DNA of 64,000 nucleotides from Cryptomeria japonica (GCF_030272615.1 NC_081406.1:238192422-238256421); one strand, 5' to 3'; numbered from the stretch's first letter, positions 47,158-59,858 are shown. Translations and numbers: made by a program. The notes: generated by a model from the letters alone, not told the origin.

Positions 47158-48642
47158 ATGCACAAAGTGCCTTCGCAATTCCTTCATTTTATTAATACTG
47201 AGAAGGACAGTCAGCCCCTAGCTCACATGTCACCAAAGTTGACTGCCAGTAGTATCCCACCTGATTCTCCTAGGGAAGATTATCCCCCTGGTTTTGAAGC
47301 AGAAATGAATATGGACACTGGCGAGATTAACATCAAGGATGTTGTTGATATCAGAATGACTGAGCATGAAGACTTCATTGTTGATGATGGATTTGCCTCT
47401 TCTAGGGAGTTCCTCTCATTTTTGTACCAATACAAAGGAGCTCATGTAAAATGAAGCATGGCTGGAAGACCAGAGGAGGAACAGATGAAGAGATTACAGG
47501 ATGAAATTGATGTCCTCATGAAAGACATGACTCCTGAGAAAGGGAGGAAACTATTAAAAGAGGTCGGTGTAATCATCTTCTCCGGTTGGGATATTAACTC
47601 AGTACTCTTATTTGATGGCTTCCTGAAGAGACAAGATTTGAATCAACAGGTGTTGCCCCAGGAGGTAGATAAATTGTTCCTAGGCTCTGGATATGACCCA
47701 GACAAGAAAGCTCTCCTACAGTGGGCACTATATCCAAAGGGGAAGAGGCCTATCATTGTAGACATTGAAGAAACCTTTGGACACCTCATGGTTCATCAGG
47801 TTGGGAAAACTGATCCTAGGGTCACTGCAAAGCTCAACTTGGATGTTGCAAGATTGAACCTGGACCAGACAGAGTTTTTGATCAGAGAGAACGTCACATA
47901 TAAGGGACTGTATGAAAAATCTAAGGAGGAAAATCAGAAGCTGCAGGCAAAAGTATTGCAACTAGAGACGAGGACTCCTATCAGCGAATACACCTCATAC
48001 CCCGTGAGATGTAGCTTGGACGATGTTTCCGATGCTCTGTACTGGAAGTATGAAGCAGAAAAGTCCAATAAACGCGCAGACAATATCCAACAAAAGATGG
48101 ACAAATTGGTCAATGACATCATAGGACATCGGTTTAACACCATGCTCTTACAGGTCGAACCATATTGGATAGTATACAACGGAACGATAAAAGTGCTAAC
48201 AGAGCATGAAAGGTTAAGAGCACGATTGTAGGAAGTACTAAACAATGTCGATACCATGACACCAGAGGAAAAGGCTGAGGGGAATGCGTATATGGAAAAT
48301 CATGTCAAACTTGAAGATACGCTGAGAAGAGACTTAAAAGAATTAGATGATGAGAAACCTGTTGGAATGCCCTCCATCTACAAAGAAGGAGAAGTGATAT
48401 CTTTGGAGGATTTGTGAAAAGAGCTTACCAGCGTCAAGGATTGGGCCTTATCAGAGATAGAGCGAAGTAAAGATATGGCCCCTACTGTCAACCAGATAAT
48501 ATTCAAATATTTGTCGATGGGAGATGAATTGAAAAAACAAACTCCTCGAATCAAAACCTTCAGAGACGACGACTATATTCATCATCTAGGACTTCTAAAT
48601 CTCTTTTTGCTTAAGTTTAGAAACACTCAAGTTAACGACTAG
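47158..48642 (+). pseudogene. G3 LTR ORF2, 3' copy (three stops)
   Basis: Same frame as ORF1, starting three bases after its TAA. It is interrupted by TGA 47452 (5' copy CGA), TAG 48229 (5' copy CAG) and TGA 48415 (5' copy CGA), all C-to-T changes at CpG or CAG sites. Open pieces are 47158-47454 and 47458-48231. The last 75 codons are unchanged in frame up to TAG 48640. Features are as in the 5' copy: acidic N-terminus, conserved GYDPDKKALLQWALYPKGKR block, and coiled-coil-like C-terminal half. Confidence 0.7.
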
Positions 48643-49556
48643 TATTTTGAAAAGTCGTGTCTCTTCGTGAAAAGCCTTCATCCTCATATATATATGAGAA
48701 TGATTTTTGTAATGTAGGATGATAGATATGAGATAAGAGGAAGATGGCGATGTATGACAGCCTGTAAGTTTTACAAATTTCGATGGAATACATGCTATGA
48801 ACTATTGCTTTTCTTTGCGTATGTGTTGTGGATTATTTCACTTTGTCTCGGCAATCATCTGTGATATTATCTAAAGTGATAAGGTTATTCATATTCTTGA
48901 AATCAAATCTGTGCTTCATGTTATAACGTTGAAACAAAAGTTTTGCTTGCGAATTGTAATTGTTCCTTGCAGTACTTCATTGATTGGTCCCTTAAAGTTA
49001 GGGTTAAATTCATTCAATCAACACATGATATAAGCATTCAAATTGATCTCAAAAGAAATAATAACCGACAGGTCTACAAAAGGGTGGATTAAAAAACTGT
49101 CTCACAGGCTCGCACAATAAGTCCTGAAGAAAGTACAATGACTCTGTAGCCCAAACAACAAAGAAGGCACTGGTCAAAACAGATTACACTCATCATTATA
49201 TTTCACCATTTGTTATTTTAAAAGCAGACAGAAGTAGTTAGGAAACATAGATCGAATAGCTTCTACAACAACAATCTTGAACTCATCTGCTATATCTCCA
49301 TTCAAGGAACTCATGCCATTTCAAAGATCGGGAGATATCAGATTCGGATAATACATCTGCTATAAAAAGCACTGGTTATTGGAGACATTCAGTGAATAGG
49401 TATACCCGCCTAGGTCCTGCAGAGCCTAAAGTGAGAGAGTTAGCAACTAAACAGGTTCACTCTATATGTTGGCCAAGTCAATTGGAGGGTTTGATCATAG
49501 GAGTTGGCATTTCCTTAGAACCTATCCAATCTATTGATTTGAGACCCAACAAGTAC

Positions 49557-50081
49557 CCAATTTGTATATTTCTTAGCACCTAGTGGAAACAAAGGCACAC
49601 AGTTACATACTCAGTCAAGGTTCCAACAAGGTCTAGTATACTCAAACAAAAGTCCTTTTGTGGGGAATACCTATGGCCTATACACCTTTGACACATACAT
49701 AAATCTTGGCTCAGCAAGTGTAGAACCTCCAAAGGTAAATGAATAATATGCAAATAGGAAATGAAAAGAAGAGCTACACCATGAAATATCTCCATCCTTA
49801 TCCTTTTTATAGGAATTTGTATATGCCACCTTTTCCACAATATTTTGAGACTCCAAAGTTCAAGAAACATAGAGGAAAAAGTAACCCCCTAGATCATGTT
49901 AGAGAGTTTTACACAACATGTATTGAAGTAGCCCATGAAGACACATATTTGATGCGTCTATTTCTTAAGAGTCTATGAGGAACAAAATTAGAGTGGTTCT
50001 CACACTTTCCACCAAAAATTGCCTCATGGGGTGAGTTGGTAGAGCAATTTCTAACATTTTTTTCATACAATATAGACAATC
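49557..50081 (+). pseudogene. G1 gag, second piece (gag core)
   Basis: Continues G1 gag after G3. An open part at 49739-49978 has KYLHPYPFYRNLYMPPFP and then AHEDTYLMRLFLKSL, matching the G2 gag core (13686-14336) closely. After a stop it reads WFSHFPPKIASWGELVEQF up to the C2 insertion at 50081. It encodes part of the capsid precursor and is dead because of stops and insertions. Confidence 0.8.
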
Positions 50082-51408
50082 TCTTGGTTATTGTTGTTGC
50101 TAGGATATGTTGTTGTCATTGATGTCAACACATTCCTGTGTTTGGCGTTTTGGTGATTGCAAAAAAATGAGTTAGTTTGAGGATTTGCAATTCAATAATG
50201 AAGTATCTCTAGTATCTTTAATTATTCCATGATGTTATGTGGTGATTTGGTCAAGTTGTCGATCCAGGTATTAAGATTGTTCTTTTGTGTTCTATGGTTG
50301 GCAGAGTCTAGTATTTGATCTGATGTTCTCTTGTATAATTATATCTTTGGTTGTGGATTTTGGAGAATGTTTTGGATGTTTATGTGTATCTGCATTTCAG
50401 ATGGTTCATGATTTGGTTCTCCACAAGTTATCTTTCGAGTCTGAATTGTTGTTGTTAAGTGCTCTTGAGTGTTAGCATGTTGATTGATGAAGTTTTGAAT
50501 AAGTGGTGTTGGTGTAACTATTGTGGATGATTCTAATGTGCTTGTTGGTCTTTCTTGATCATTTCCTATTTGTTTTGATGGTCTGCATTGATTATTGTGT
50601 GTAGGAATGGTTATTTTGTTGATCCGATGATATTCTTCATGTTATGCGACATTTTTGGAGGTGTAACGTACTGCAGCTGATCTTGGAGATATTTCTGGTG
50701 GTGATACATGTTTGGAGATTTGATTTAGGTCCATGCTATATCATCCATGGCATTGTATTGGTCCGGTGGTTTATTTATGTATAATATGATGTAATTTTGT
50801 AATTAAGGGTTGAGGGTTTGGCCAACCTTGTAGTCAAGGTTGATGAATTGTATAAATAGGTGTTATATTCATGTATTTTTTATGTCGATGTGGTGTCTAC
50901 ATTACCAGAGAGTGGTGCATTTTCACCCAAGAAAATTTATCTTTCGGTATGATACATTGAGTAGAGATTGTTGTAGGGAAGACAAATGTGCTTAACTGGA
51001 ACTATCATCAGGCATTAGCAAATGCTATCTTTGCAGTTCATGTAATTTGGATTGTAGTTAGATTATTAATGTAAGGTAGTGAATCTTCCCCATGGTTTGG
51101 AGCCTTTTGGTTCATTATATTTTGAGTAGTGTACTCTAGGAAGTGTGCTTTAATTCATGCACATTCCCCTTTGTTATATTTAGACATACTACTACAGAGT
51201 ATCATCTTATTATGGGTAGGTTCCCACCATGGTTTTTTCCTTAACAGGGTTTTCATGTCAAAATCCTTGGTGTTATGTGTGTTTTTGTAGTTGTGCTTAT
51301 CTTTATTCTTGTTGTAGTTGATTGAAATATGAGATTGTGTTTAATTTGTTTAATCCAGTGAAAACTGATTCACCCCCTCCTAGTTTTCCTTCATTGTTGT
51401 TGCCAACA
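50082..51408 (+). repeat. C2 5' LTR
   Basis: 1,327 bp, ends GCCAACA. TATA box TATAAATAG is at 50851-50859. Upstream of it is the inverted repeat AACCTTG/CAAGGTT (about 50823-50841). The U5 end carries TTCACCCCCTCCTAG, the reverse-complement form of the poly-G/TGAATCA signature seen in the minus-strand copia LTRs. Confidence 0.9.
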
Positions 51409-51410
51409 AT

Positions 51411-51420
51411 TGGTATCAGA
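51411..51420 (+). promoter_or_regulatory. C2 primer binding site
   Basis: TGGTATCAGA, initiator Met-tRNA type, two bases after the LTR end. Confidence 0.88.
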
Positions 51421-51464
51421 ACTAAATCCTCTGGAAGAATCTTTATCGCTTGAGGAGATTCGGG

Positions 51465-52490
51465 ATGGCAACCTATTTGTTTAAGAAGGAGATTCTAAGA
51501 TTTGATGGAAACAATTATACTATATGGAAGGACTAGATGGAAGTTCACTTGAAGTGCCTTAGAGATGAGTATTGGAAGACTACAAATAATGTTTGCAATG
51601 TTCCTTAGAATGGACCAGTTACTGTTGTTGAGATCAAGGATTTTGAACATAACATAAGAGCTAAGGAAGCATTATTGAGTGCCTTGACTGATTTAGAGAT
51701 GGCTAATGTGATGGGTCTATAGATTGCACATGAGATCAAGAAGAATTTAGAGACCTTGTATGAAGGAGATACTCAAGTCAAAATATCTAAGTTGCATAGT
51801 TTGAAAGGGAAGTATGAGGCATTGAAGATGGGAGAAGATGAAAAAATAACATCCTTTATGGCTAAGGTGAATGAGCTTGTCATGAACATCAGATGTGCCC
51901 ATGTAACTCTTGAAGAAGATGAGATTGTTGCTAAAGTGTTGTGATCATTGCCTTCTGCTTACAAGCATAAAGTAGTGGCTATTGATGAAATATGGAGTGC
52001 GACTACTGTGACCAAAGACATGTTGGTTGGCAAGATTACTGCATTTGAGCTGAGTGAATTTGGAGAATCTCATGGTATATCTGAGACTGCAGTTAGAGCT
52101 TATGTATCTGAGAAGTAGAATTACGACCTGGGAGAAAATTCATGTTAGGTTTCTAGATATGAAATAGAAAAGAGAGAGATGGAAGAGCAGGAAAGAAAAT
52201 TGGATGAGCTTGAAGCCCTTATTGCTCAAAGATTGCCTAAAGGAGCTGGTAAGTATGATGGAAAGTTACCTTTGAAATGTTTCTCTTGTAATAATATAGG
52301 ACATTTTTCTTCAAGTTGTCCTGAGAAAATGTCTCTAGATATAATAAGCATGATAAATTTGAAAGGCATGATAGATATGATAAGTATGATAGATATGAGA
52401 AGCATGAAAATAATGATAACCCCTACAAGCCTAACCAGAAGTTCAAATATCAGAAGAGATGTTATTATGCTGCTGATGAAGGTGTAACAA
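51465..52490 (+). pseudogene. C2 gag (broken)
   Basis: Starts ATG at 51465 (MATYLFKKEILRFDGNNYT). It continues with several stops through TLYEGDTQVKISKLHSLKGK (51756-51944) to a Glu/Lys-rich helix (MEEQERKLDELEALIAQRLP) and an intact zinc knuckle CFSCNNIGHFSSSC (CX2CX4HX4C) in 52179-52487. It would bind and package element RNA. At least five in-frame stops are seen. Confidence 0.85.
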
Positions 52491-52599
52491 ATAAAGAATT
52501 AGAGAATGGGAATACAGATGATGAGTTTGTATTTATTGCTATCAAAGAAGATGATCTGGTACCAGTGAATACTACAAGCTGCACTCTTGAGGAGAAAGC

Positions 52600-54037
52600 T
52601 TGGCTGCTAAGATTGAAGAGAAAGATGAATAGGTGATTGACATCGGTTGTTCACATCATATGGCAAGTGATAAAATTAATTTTTGAGTATGGAAAGGTAT
52701 GATGGTGGCATAGTAAGATTTGGAGATGATAAAGCTTGTGTGATTCATGGGAGAGGTTCTATTTCCTTTAATGGTAAGCATAATATTGACGATGTCTTGT
52801 ATGTTGAAGGTTTGAAGCATAATCTTTTGGGTGTTGGATAGATGGTTGACAAGGGATATGATTTGTAATTCAAGAATGGTAAATGAAAGATCCTAAATGC
52901 CTCTGGTATAAAGATTGCATCAGGGATGAAGACTAAAGGTAATATCTTTCATTTGAATGATGATGAGAAAAGTTGTTTGATTGCTCAGATAGATGAAAGC
53001 TGGTTGTGGCATAGGAGGATGTGTCATGTTAATTTTGACTGCATGGTAAGGATAAGTTCTACTCAAGCAGTTATATATTTGCCTAAGATTGCGAAGCCAT
53101 CTAATCCGGTATGTAAGGAATGTTAGTTGCGAAAGAAAACAAGAACTACATTCAAGAGTAAGTTGTATTCATCTAGTAGATTGTTAGTTCTAGTGCATAC
53201 TGAATTATGTGATCCTACTAGAGTGAGAAGAATGCAGGCTAACAAATATTTCATGTTGCTAATTGATGATTATTCTAGGATGATGTGGGTTATGTTTCTA
53301 AGGGAGAAATCAGAAGCATTGGAGAAATTCAAGATATTCAAAGCTAAAGTGGAGACTAAGACCAGGTTCAAGTTGAAGTGCTTGAGATCTGACAGAGGAG
53401 GAGAATTTACATCAGGAAAGTTTGATACATTTTTTAAGAGGAATGGAATTAGAAGACAATTATTTGCTCCCATAACCCCTCAACAACTCAACAGAATGGA
53501 GTTGTTAAAAGGAAGAACAAAACCATTTTGGATGTTGCTAGGATTATGATGAGAGAATGAAATGTTGCACAAACCTTTTGGAGAGAAGTTATTAGCATTT
53601 CTATTTACACATCCAACTAGGTGGATATAAAAGGTGATTCTGGTAAGACTCCTTATGAGCTATGGTTTGGTCATGTTTCTACAGTTAGATATTTTAAAGT
53701 TTCTGGAAGAAAATGTTATATCAAGAGAGATGAGGATATAGGAAATTTTGATGCAAGATATGATGAAGGAATCTTCTTGGGTTACTCTACTAAGACTAAG
53801 GCCTACCAGTGTTACAATAAGAGATTGAGAAAGATAATAGAGAGTGCAAATGTGAAAGTTGATGAATGTCTTGGAAAGCAAATCAGAGCATGCAGATATG
53901 AATTTGATGAAGAAGATGCTATTTCAAAGCCTGTGCAGAGTGAGATCTTAAAGAAGAATCATTTAGTAGAGATAGTTAATCTAGATATTGCTATTGCCAG
54001 TGAAGAAGTTCAAGAACCAGATAATGAGAGCAATTAG
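52600..54037 (+). pseudogene. C2 protease and integrase (broken)
   Basis: The protease is a relic: DIGCSHHM at about 52640, with Ile instead of Ser/Thr in the active loop, followed by stops. Integrase: zinc-binding part SWLWHRRMCHVNFD to NPVCKEC (52926-53126), catalytic core LLIDDYSRMM and SDRGGEFTSGKF (53127-53549), then a frame break at the NGVVERKN region, and the C-terminal part KTPYELWFG to FLGYSTKTKAYQCYNK (53621-54037). Confidence 0.85.
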
Positions 54038-54147
54038 AAGACTCCAAGGTATGTAAGATTGAATCATTCAGAAAATTATATTACGGGTAATAAGAATAAA
54101 GGTGTGATGATGAGGAGAAGGATTGTTGCTGAAGAGATATGCTTGAT

Positions 54148-55688
54148 TTAAAAGATTAAGCCTAAAGATTTTTTAGAAGCATGTAAAGATGAGAATTGGA
54201 TAAAAGTAAGTGAAGAAGAGATAAACCAGATTGAGAAGAATAAAACTTGGCAGCTTGTTTCGAGACCTAAAGACAAGAATGTGATTAGTACTAAATGGGT
54301 GTTCCAAAATAAATTGAATGAAGCCGGTGAAGTTGTTAGAAACAAAGAAAGATTGATATGTAAAGGGTGTTCTCAAATGGAAGGAATTTATTTTGAGGAG
54401 ACTTTTTCTCTAGTAGCTATAATTGAAGTTGCTAGATTACTACTTGCATATGCTGTCTACAAGAATTTCAAGGTGTATCAGATGGATGTCAAGTTAGCCT
54501 TTTTGAATGGTGATTTCGAGAGGAAGTCTACATTGAGCATTCGGATGGATTTTTTTTATCAGATGAAGGAGATATTGTATGAAAATTGAAGAAAGCATTG
54601 TATGGACTAAAGCAAGCCCCTAAAGACTAGTATGGTAGCTTGGATAAGTATTTGTTGAAGTTGGGATTCTGTAAAGGTACAGTTGATAATAATTTATACT
54701 TTAAGGTTGATAAAGATGACATTTTGATTGTTGAAGTCTTTGTTGATGATATCATTTTTGGAGGAGATGATGATTTGAGTATGAAGTTTGCTAATAATAT
54801 GCAAAAGGAATTTGAAATGTCTATGATAGGTGAAATGAAATTCTTCTTAGGATTGCAAATTACACAAATTGACAAAGGCATTTTTATTTCTCAATATAAG
54901 TTTGTAAACAAATTATTGAAGATGTTTGGGCTAGATGATTCTAAACCTGTTGGAACTCCTATGGTGATTGGATGCAAGTTGTCTAAAAACAATGAATCTC
55001 ATAAATTTAACTAGACTTTGTATAGGTCTATGGTTGGTGGATTGTTGTACTTAACTCAGAATAGATAAGACATTATGCATGTTGTTTGTCTTTGTGCTAG
55101 ATTTCAAGCTGATCCTAAAGAGACTCATGTTACTACTGTGAAGAGTATTTTTAGATACTTGAAGGGGACTGTTGACTATGGCTTATGGTATTTGAAGAAT
55201 GATGATTTCATGTTATGTGCCTATACTAATGCTAATTGGGAAGGTGATATGATGACCGTAAGAGCACTACCAGTGGAGCTTTCTTTTTGGGAAAGAAAAT
55301 GATTTCATGGTCCAGTAAGAAGCAAAATGTTGTATCTCTATCTACTGCTAAAGTTGAATACATTGATGCCGCTAGTTACTATACTTAGGTAGTTTGGATG
55401 AAGCAAATATTGAAGGATATTAGCATTATTTATGATGAAATTATTATTTATTGTGATAATTCAAGTGCTATAAATATTTTCAAGAATATGGTACTGTATT
55501 ATAAAACAAAGCATGTATCAATAAAGTATCATTTCTTGAGGGAGAAAGTCAGTGATGAAGAAATCGGATTGGAATATGTATCTAAAAAGGATCAGATTGC
55601 AGACATTTTCATTAAGCCTTTTCCCATAGATACATTTGTCTATTTGAAAGACAAGTTAGGGGTCTCTGCCCCTCTTGATAAGAACTAG
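54148..55688 (+). pseudogene. C2 RT and RNase H (broken)
   Basis: RT pieces: 54281-54589 (STKWVFQNKLNEAGEVVRNK, FKVYQMDVKLAFLNGD), then a break in the KLKKALYGLKQAP region, and 54640-55014 with the catalytic FVDDIIFGGDD. RNase H pieces: 55075-55302 (AYTNANWEGD, with the first catalytic Asp changed to Asn) and 55398-55688 (YCDNSSAINIFKN, HVSIKYHFLRE, tail ADIFIKPFP). Many stops. The polypurine tract follows at 56061-56073. Confidence 0.85.
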
Positions 55689-56060
55689 ATGCATGGAGTT
55701 GCATCAATCCAGTGGAATTCACAGTGTTATATTTTTATCCGAGTTGATGAGTTGGTACTGCTACTCAGTCATAGTAGTTAGTGTGTGGTTTTGGTGATCA
55801 GTTCTGAGTTTATCCTAAGGGGGAGATATTGTCCCTCTCATAGGATATTGTCCTTCTTAGAGGATGATTTTTGGGGAGAGAAGCATGATTTGTATTCTAT
55901 CTTTGGCATTGTTGTCAAAGGGGGAGAGAAGCATGTGAAAAACTGCTTTATCTTTGAGCTTTGTGTGCATGATATTAGGGGGAATTTTGTTGGAGTTTGC
56001 TGGTGTTGATTCATTCCTTTTCATTGATTTTTTTTCACATTCATATGTTGCCATCAATGC

Positions 56061-56073
56061 CAAAGGGGGAGAT
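56061..56073 (+). promoter_or_regulatory. C2 polypurine tract
   Basis: CAAAGGGGGAGAT directly precedes the 3' LTR start TGTTGG at 56074. It is the same tract sequence as in C1 and C3. Confidence 0.88.
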
Positions 56074-56859
56074 TGTTGGTTATTAATTTTGCTAGGATAT
56101 ATTGTTGTCATTGATGTCAACATATTCTACTGTTTAGTGTTCCGATGATTGTAGAGAATTGATTTGGTTTGAGGATTTGTGGTTTAGTAATGAAGTATCT
56201 TTAGTATCTTTATTGATTCTATGATGCTATGTGGTGATTTGGTCAAGCTGTGGATCCCAGTATGAAGACTGGTCTTCTATGTTCTCTGGTTGGCAGAGTC
56301 TGGTATTTGATTCGATGTGATTTGATATGATTATATCTTTGGTTGTGTATTTGAGAGAATGTTTTAGATGTTCATATGTATCTATATTTCAGATGGTTCA
56401 TGATTTGGTGCTCTACAAATTATCTTTCCAGTCTGAATTGCTGTTGTTAAGTGTTCCTGAGTGTCAATATGTTGATCGATGAAGATTTGAATAAATGGTA
56501 TTGGTGTAGCTATTGTGGATGGTTCCAACATCCTTGTTGGTATTTCCTGATCATGTCCTATTTGTTTTGATGATCCACATTGATCATTGTGTGCAAGATT
56601 AGTGATTTTGTTGATCCCATGATATTCTTCGTGTTATGCGATATTTTTGGAGGTCTAACATGTTGTGGTTGATCTTGGCGAGATTTCTGGTGGTGATGTA
56701 TGTTTGGTGATTTGATTTAGGTCTATGCTATGTTATCTATGGCATTGTATTGGTTTGATGGTTTATTTATGTATTATGTGATGTAATTTTATGATTAAGA
56801 GTTGAGGGTTTGGTCAACCTTGTAGTCAAGGTTGATGAATTGTATATATAGGTGTTATA
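56074..56859 (+). repeat. C2 3' LTR, first part
   Basis: Matches 50082 onwards. It is cut by C3 about 10 bp after the TATA position, which reads TATATATAG here (56842-56850) instead of TATAAATAG. Confidence 0.9.
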
Positions 56860-57903
56860 TGTTAGGATCTAGAGGCAATTGAGAGGGGGGGGATGAATTA
56901 GTTGTCTTATTCATTTCAAACCAAATATAACTTAACCAAACTTAATGCCGGTAGATAGTTTAACAATTAATAACAGTACTGGTAAAGTTTAATGCATGCA
57001 ACAAGAAGATAAATAACATCCACAACACATAACACATATATTTGTACGTGGAAACCCTGTAAAGGGAAAAACCATGGTGGGAAACCTTACCCACAATCAG
57101 ATGATACTACTGCAGATAGTATGTGTGTACAAATGGGGTCTGCACATGTAGAAAGGCCAACTGCCTAGAGCTCACTGCTCAATCATAAAATGGGAGTCGC
57201 ACTGACTATATTTGGATGGTTAAATCCAATGATAATGTATTGCTCAAAATAGCATCTTCATATGCTGGGTTCAGTACCGGTTAAGCTCTGATTGTCTTCT
57301 TCATACCTTCCTTGAATCTTCAAAAGATGTCTCTGTGTATAGCTCTTCTTATATTCACATATGCCTTATTACATTCCCTTTCACACCTTCCTATTTAATC
57401 TCACAAATGAGATCTTACATATATACCAAAACATAAGACCAAATGTGTAGGTCAGCTCACTAAGAATATTACAATTAAATCAATTACAAATGAATCAATA
57501 TGTGATGCATCATGTCGGCTTAATGCATTTATAATAATAACCAATCAATAAAACATCTCCATAACATGCTGTTCTGATCTGGAATAGATAACGCTTGTCG
57601 ATCCATAACCTAGACCTATTTGCCGGTAACAAAAAATATGCAAACTTGACTAGACCAATAACCAAATCACCAAAACCAAGTGTCCAAACAATGTCTTTGA
57701 CATAACCAAGTAATCTCCAGATGATAACAGATCATCCTCAGTGCCGGTGAACAATATAACCTGTCGGTGAACTAGATACCGGTGACTGTGCATAAGTCAC
57801 TGAACATGCCAGTGAACATAACCAAAGATCTCCAATGCTGATAAGTGTTGACAAGTGTTGACATCAATGACAAAACCAATGCAACACGTCCATAATACCA
57901 ACA
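56860..57903 (-). repeat. C3 3' LTR
   Basis: 1,044 bp, TGTTAGG to ACCAACA. It carries the poly-G run near 56883. The polypurine tract CCAAAGGGGGAGAT (minus) is at 57904-57917. Confidence 0.9.
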
Positions 57904-58212
57904 ATCTCCCCCTTTGGTATTGATGGCAACACAAGATGGAAAAACCATCTAAGTGCCAAAGCAGAAATGCCAAAAACCAAAAAACCAACAATCTCCCAAA
58001 GAGATCAATCATAATACATAATATTTCTCCCCCTAGGAATAATCTCTCCCCAAAAGATAATGTGTTTTTCCATAGATATCTCCCCCCCTTTGACATCAAA
58101 TGCCAAAGCAATACAAAACCAAATACAATCAGTTCATATAACTTATTACAAATACCAATTGTTATAATCAAATTTATCCAATCTACTCCCCCTGAGAAGT
58201 AGCTCTCCTTCA

Positions 58213-59061
58213 TCAAAGTTGGTAAAAGATTTCTCTGTTAATTCTGCCAGTCTGATGCCATGCTCCAACTATATAAGTTTCTACTAGTGAGGGTATAAAT
58301 CGAAGCCGCTCTCTTAGATATTCAAAATTTTCCTTAGGCAAAGGCTTAGTAAAGATATCTGCAATCTGTTCTTTAGTATTCACATAAACCAATTTCACTT
58401 CTTTTGCTTCAACATTCTCTTTCAAAAAATTGAATTTGATAGAAATATATATAGTTTTAGAGTGAAATACTGGATTCTTTCATATATCAATTGCTGCCAT
58501 ATTATCACAGTAAATGATTATAGGTTCTTTGCATTTTACCTTTATGTCCTTCAATATTTTCTTAATCCATAATACCTGTGTACAATTAGATGTTGCTGCA
58601 ACATATTCTGATTCTATTGTTGATAGTGATGTACAACTCTATTTCTTGCTCAACCATGAAATTAGTCTACTACCAAGGAAAAATGCTCCGCCGGTGGTGA
58701 TTTTTCTGTCATCTACATCTCCTGCCCAATTTGCATCTGTGTATGCACATAGATCAAAATTTTCATCTTTAGGATACCATAAACCAAGATTTGTTGTGCC
58801 TTGTAGGTACCGAAAAATCCTTTTTACTGTTGATTCATGATTTTCCTTAAGATTACTCTGAAATCTTGAAACAATACATACTGCATTCATAATATCAGGT
58901 CTTGTTTGTGTCAAATACAATAAACCTCCAATCATAGATTTATATCTTGTTAGATTAAGAGGAGTTGATTCATCCTTCAATGATAGTTTATTAGTTGTAG
59001 TCATAGGAGTACTTACCGGTTTAGAGTTTTCCATACCAAATTTCTTTAATAGTTCTTTCAA
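58213..59061 (-). pseudogene. C3 RNase H and RT C-terminus
   Basis: Piece 58639-59061 has GMENSKPVSTPM, LLYLTQTRPDIMNAV and the RNase H start AYTDANWAGDVDDRK with the first catalytic Asp. A stop follows SWLSKK. Piece 58213-58425 holds the tail (VYVNTKEQIADIFTKPLPK). The region between (58426-58638), covering the middle RNase H motifs, is broken by stops. Confidence 0.85.
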
Positions 59062-59114
59062 GTACTTTGATTGATTTATGAATATACCTTTATCAGTCTA
59101 TGAAATCTGCAATC

Positions 59115-59858
59115 CTAAAAGAATTTTATCTCCCCAATCATAGACATTTCAAATTCTTCCTGCATCTTATTAGAAAAGTCTTTACACAATCCTTCTTCTC
59201 CTCCAAAACTGATATCATCAACAAAAACTTCAATAACCAAGATGTCATCATTAGCCACTTTGTAATATAAGTTGTTGTCAGCATTACCTTTAGTGTAACC
59301 AAGCTTCAAAAGGTATTTGTCCAATCTAGCATACCAAGCTCTAGGAGCTTGCTTCAATCCATATAAAGATTTCCTTAACCTGCAAACCATATCTTTGTCA
59401 TCTGTCAAATAAAATCCATCAGGTTGTTCAATGTAAACTTCCTCTTCAAGATCACCATTCAGAAATTCACATTTAACATCCATTTGATATACTTTATAGT
59501 TCTTGTATGTTGCAAAAGCTAAGAATAATCTGACTACCTCAATTCTAGCTACCAGTGCAAAGGTTTCATTGTAATCAATTCCTTCTTTCTATGAATATCC
59601 CTTACACACTAATCTTGCTTTGTTTCTGATTACCTTACCATCTTCATTAAGTTTATTTCTAAATACCCATTTAGTTCCAATTACATTTTTGTTTTTAGGC
59701 CGGGGAACCAATGTCCATGTGTTACTATTTTCAATTTGTTGTAATTCATCTTCCATAACTTTAATCCAATGTTTATCTTCACATGCCTCATTAATAGTTT
59801 CTAGTTCAATTTGAGAAATTAAACATACCTCTTCATTTGCGAGTCTTCCTCTAGTCAT
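59115..59858 (-). pseudogene. C3 reverse transcriptase
   Basis: Two open pieces. 59589-59858 has the RT N-terminus (NTWTLVPRPKNKNVIGTKWV). 59115-59483 has MDVKCEFLNGDLEEEVYIEQP, LYGLKQAPRAWYARL and the catalytic FVDDISFGG. They are separated by a stop and a short degraded part (59484-59588). A single-base-type break follows GEIKFF. Confidence 0.85.

Larger units (their letters stand above)
32986..49551 (+). mobile_element. G3: young Tat/Ogre-like Ty3/gypsy element with LTR-encoded ORFs
   Basis: A near-complete 16.6-kb element with perfect TSD AGTAC (32981-32985 and 49552-49556). The LTRs 32986-37969 and 44568-49551 are both 4,984 bp and start TGTTGAGC and end CCCAACA. The internal region has an 18-base primer site, a single gag-pol frame and a 130-bp tail. 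It is the youngest insertion by LTR similarity (about 12 differences in 970 bp over 34046-35017, by eye). The large size, primer site and extra RNase H point to the Tat lineage including Ogre; that placement is inference. Confidence 0.92.
44568..49551 (+). repeat. G3 3' LTR
   Basis: 4,984 bp, the same length as the 5' LTR with a constant offset of 11,582, so there is no net indel between the copies. It is followed by TSD AGTAC. It carries its own copies of the TCGA array (44646-45192), ORF1, ORF2 and the TATA box (49361-49369). Confidence 0.93.
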
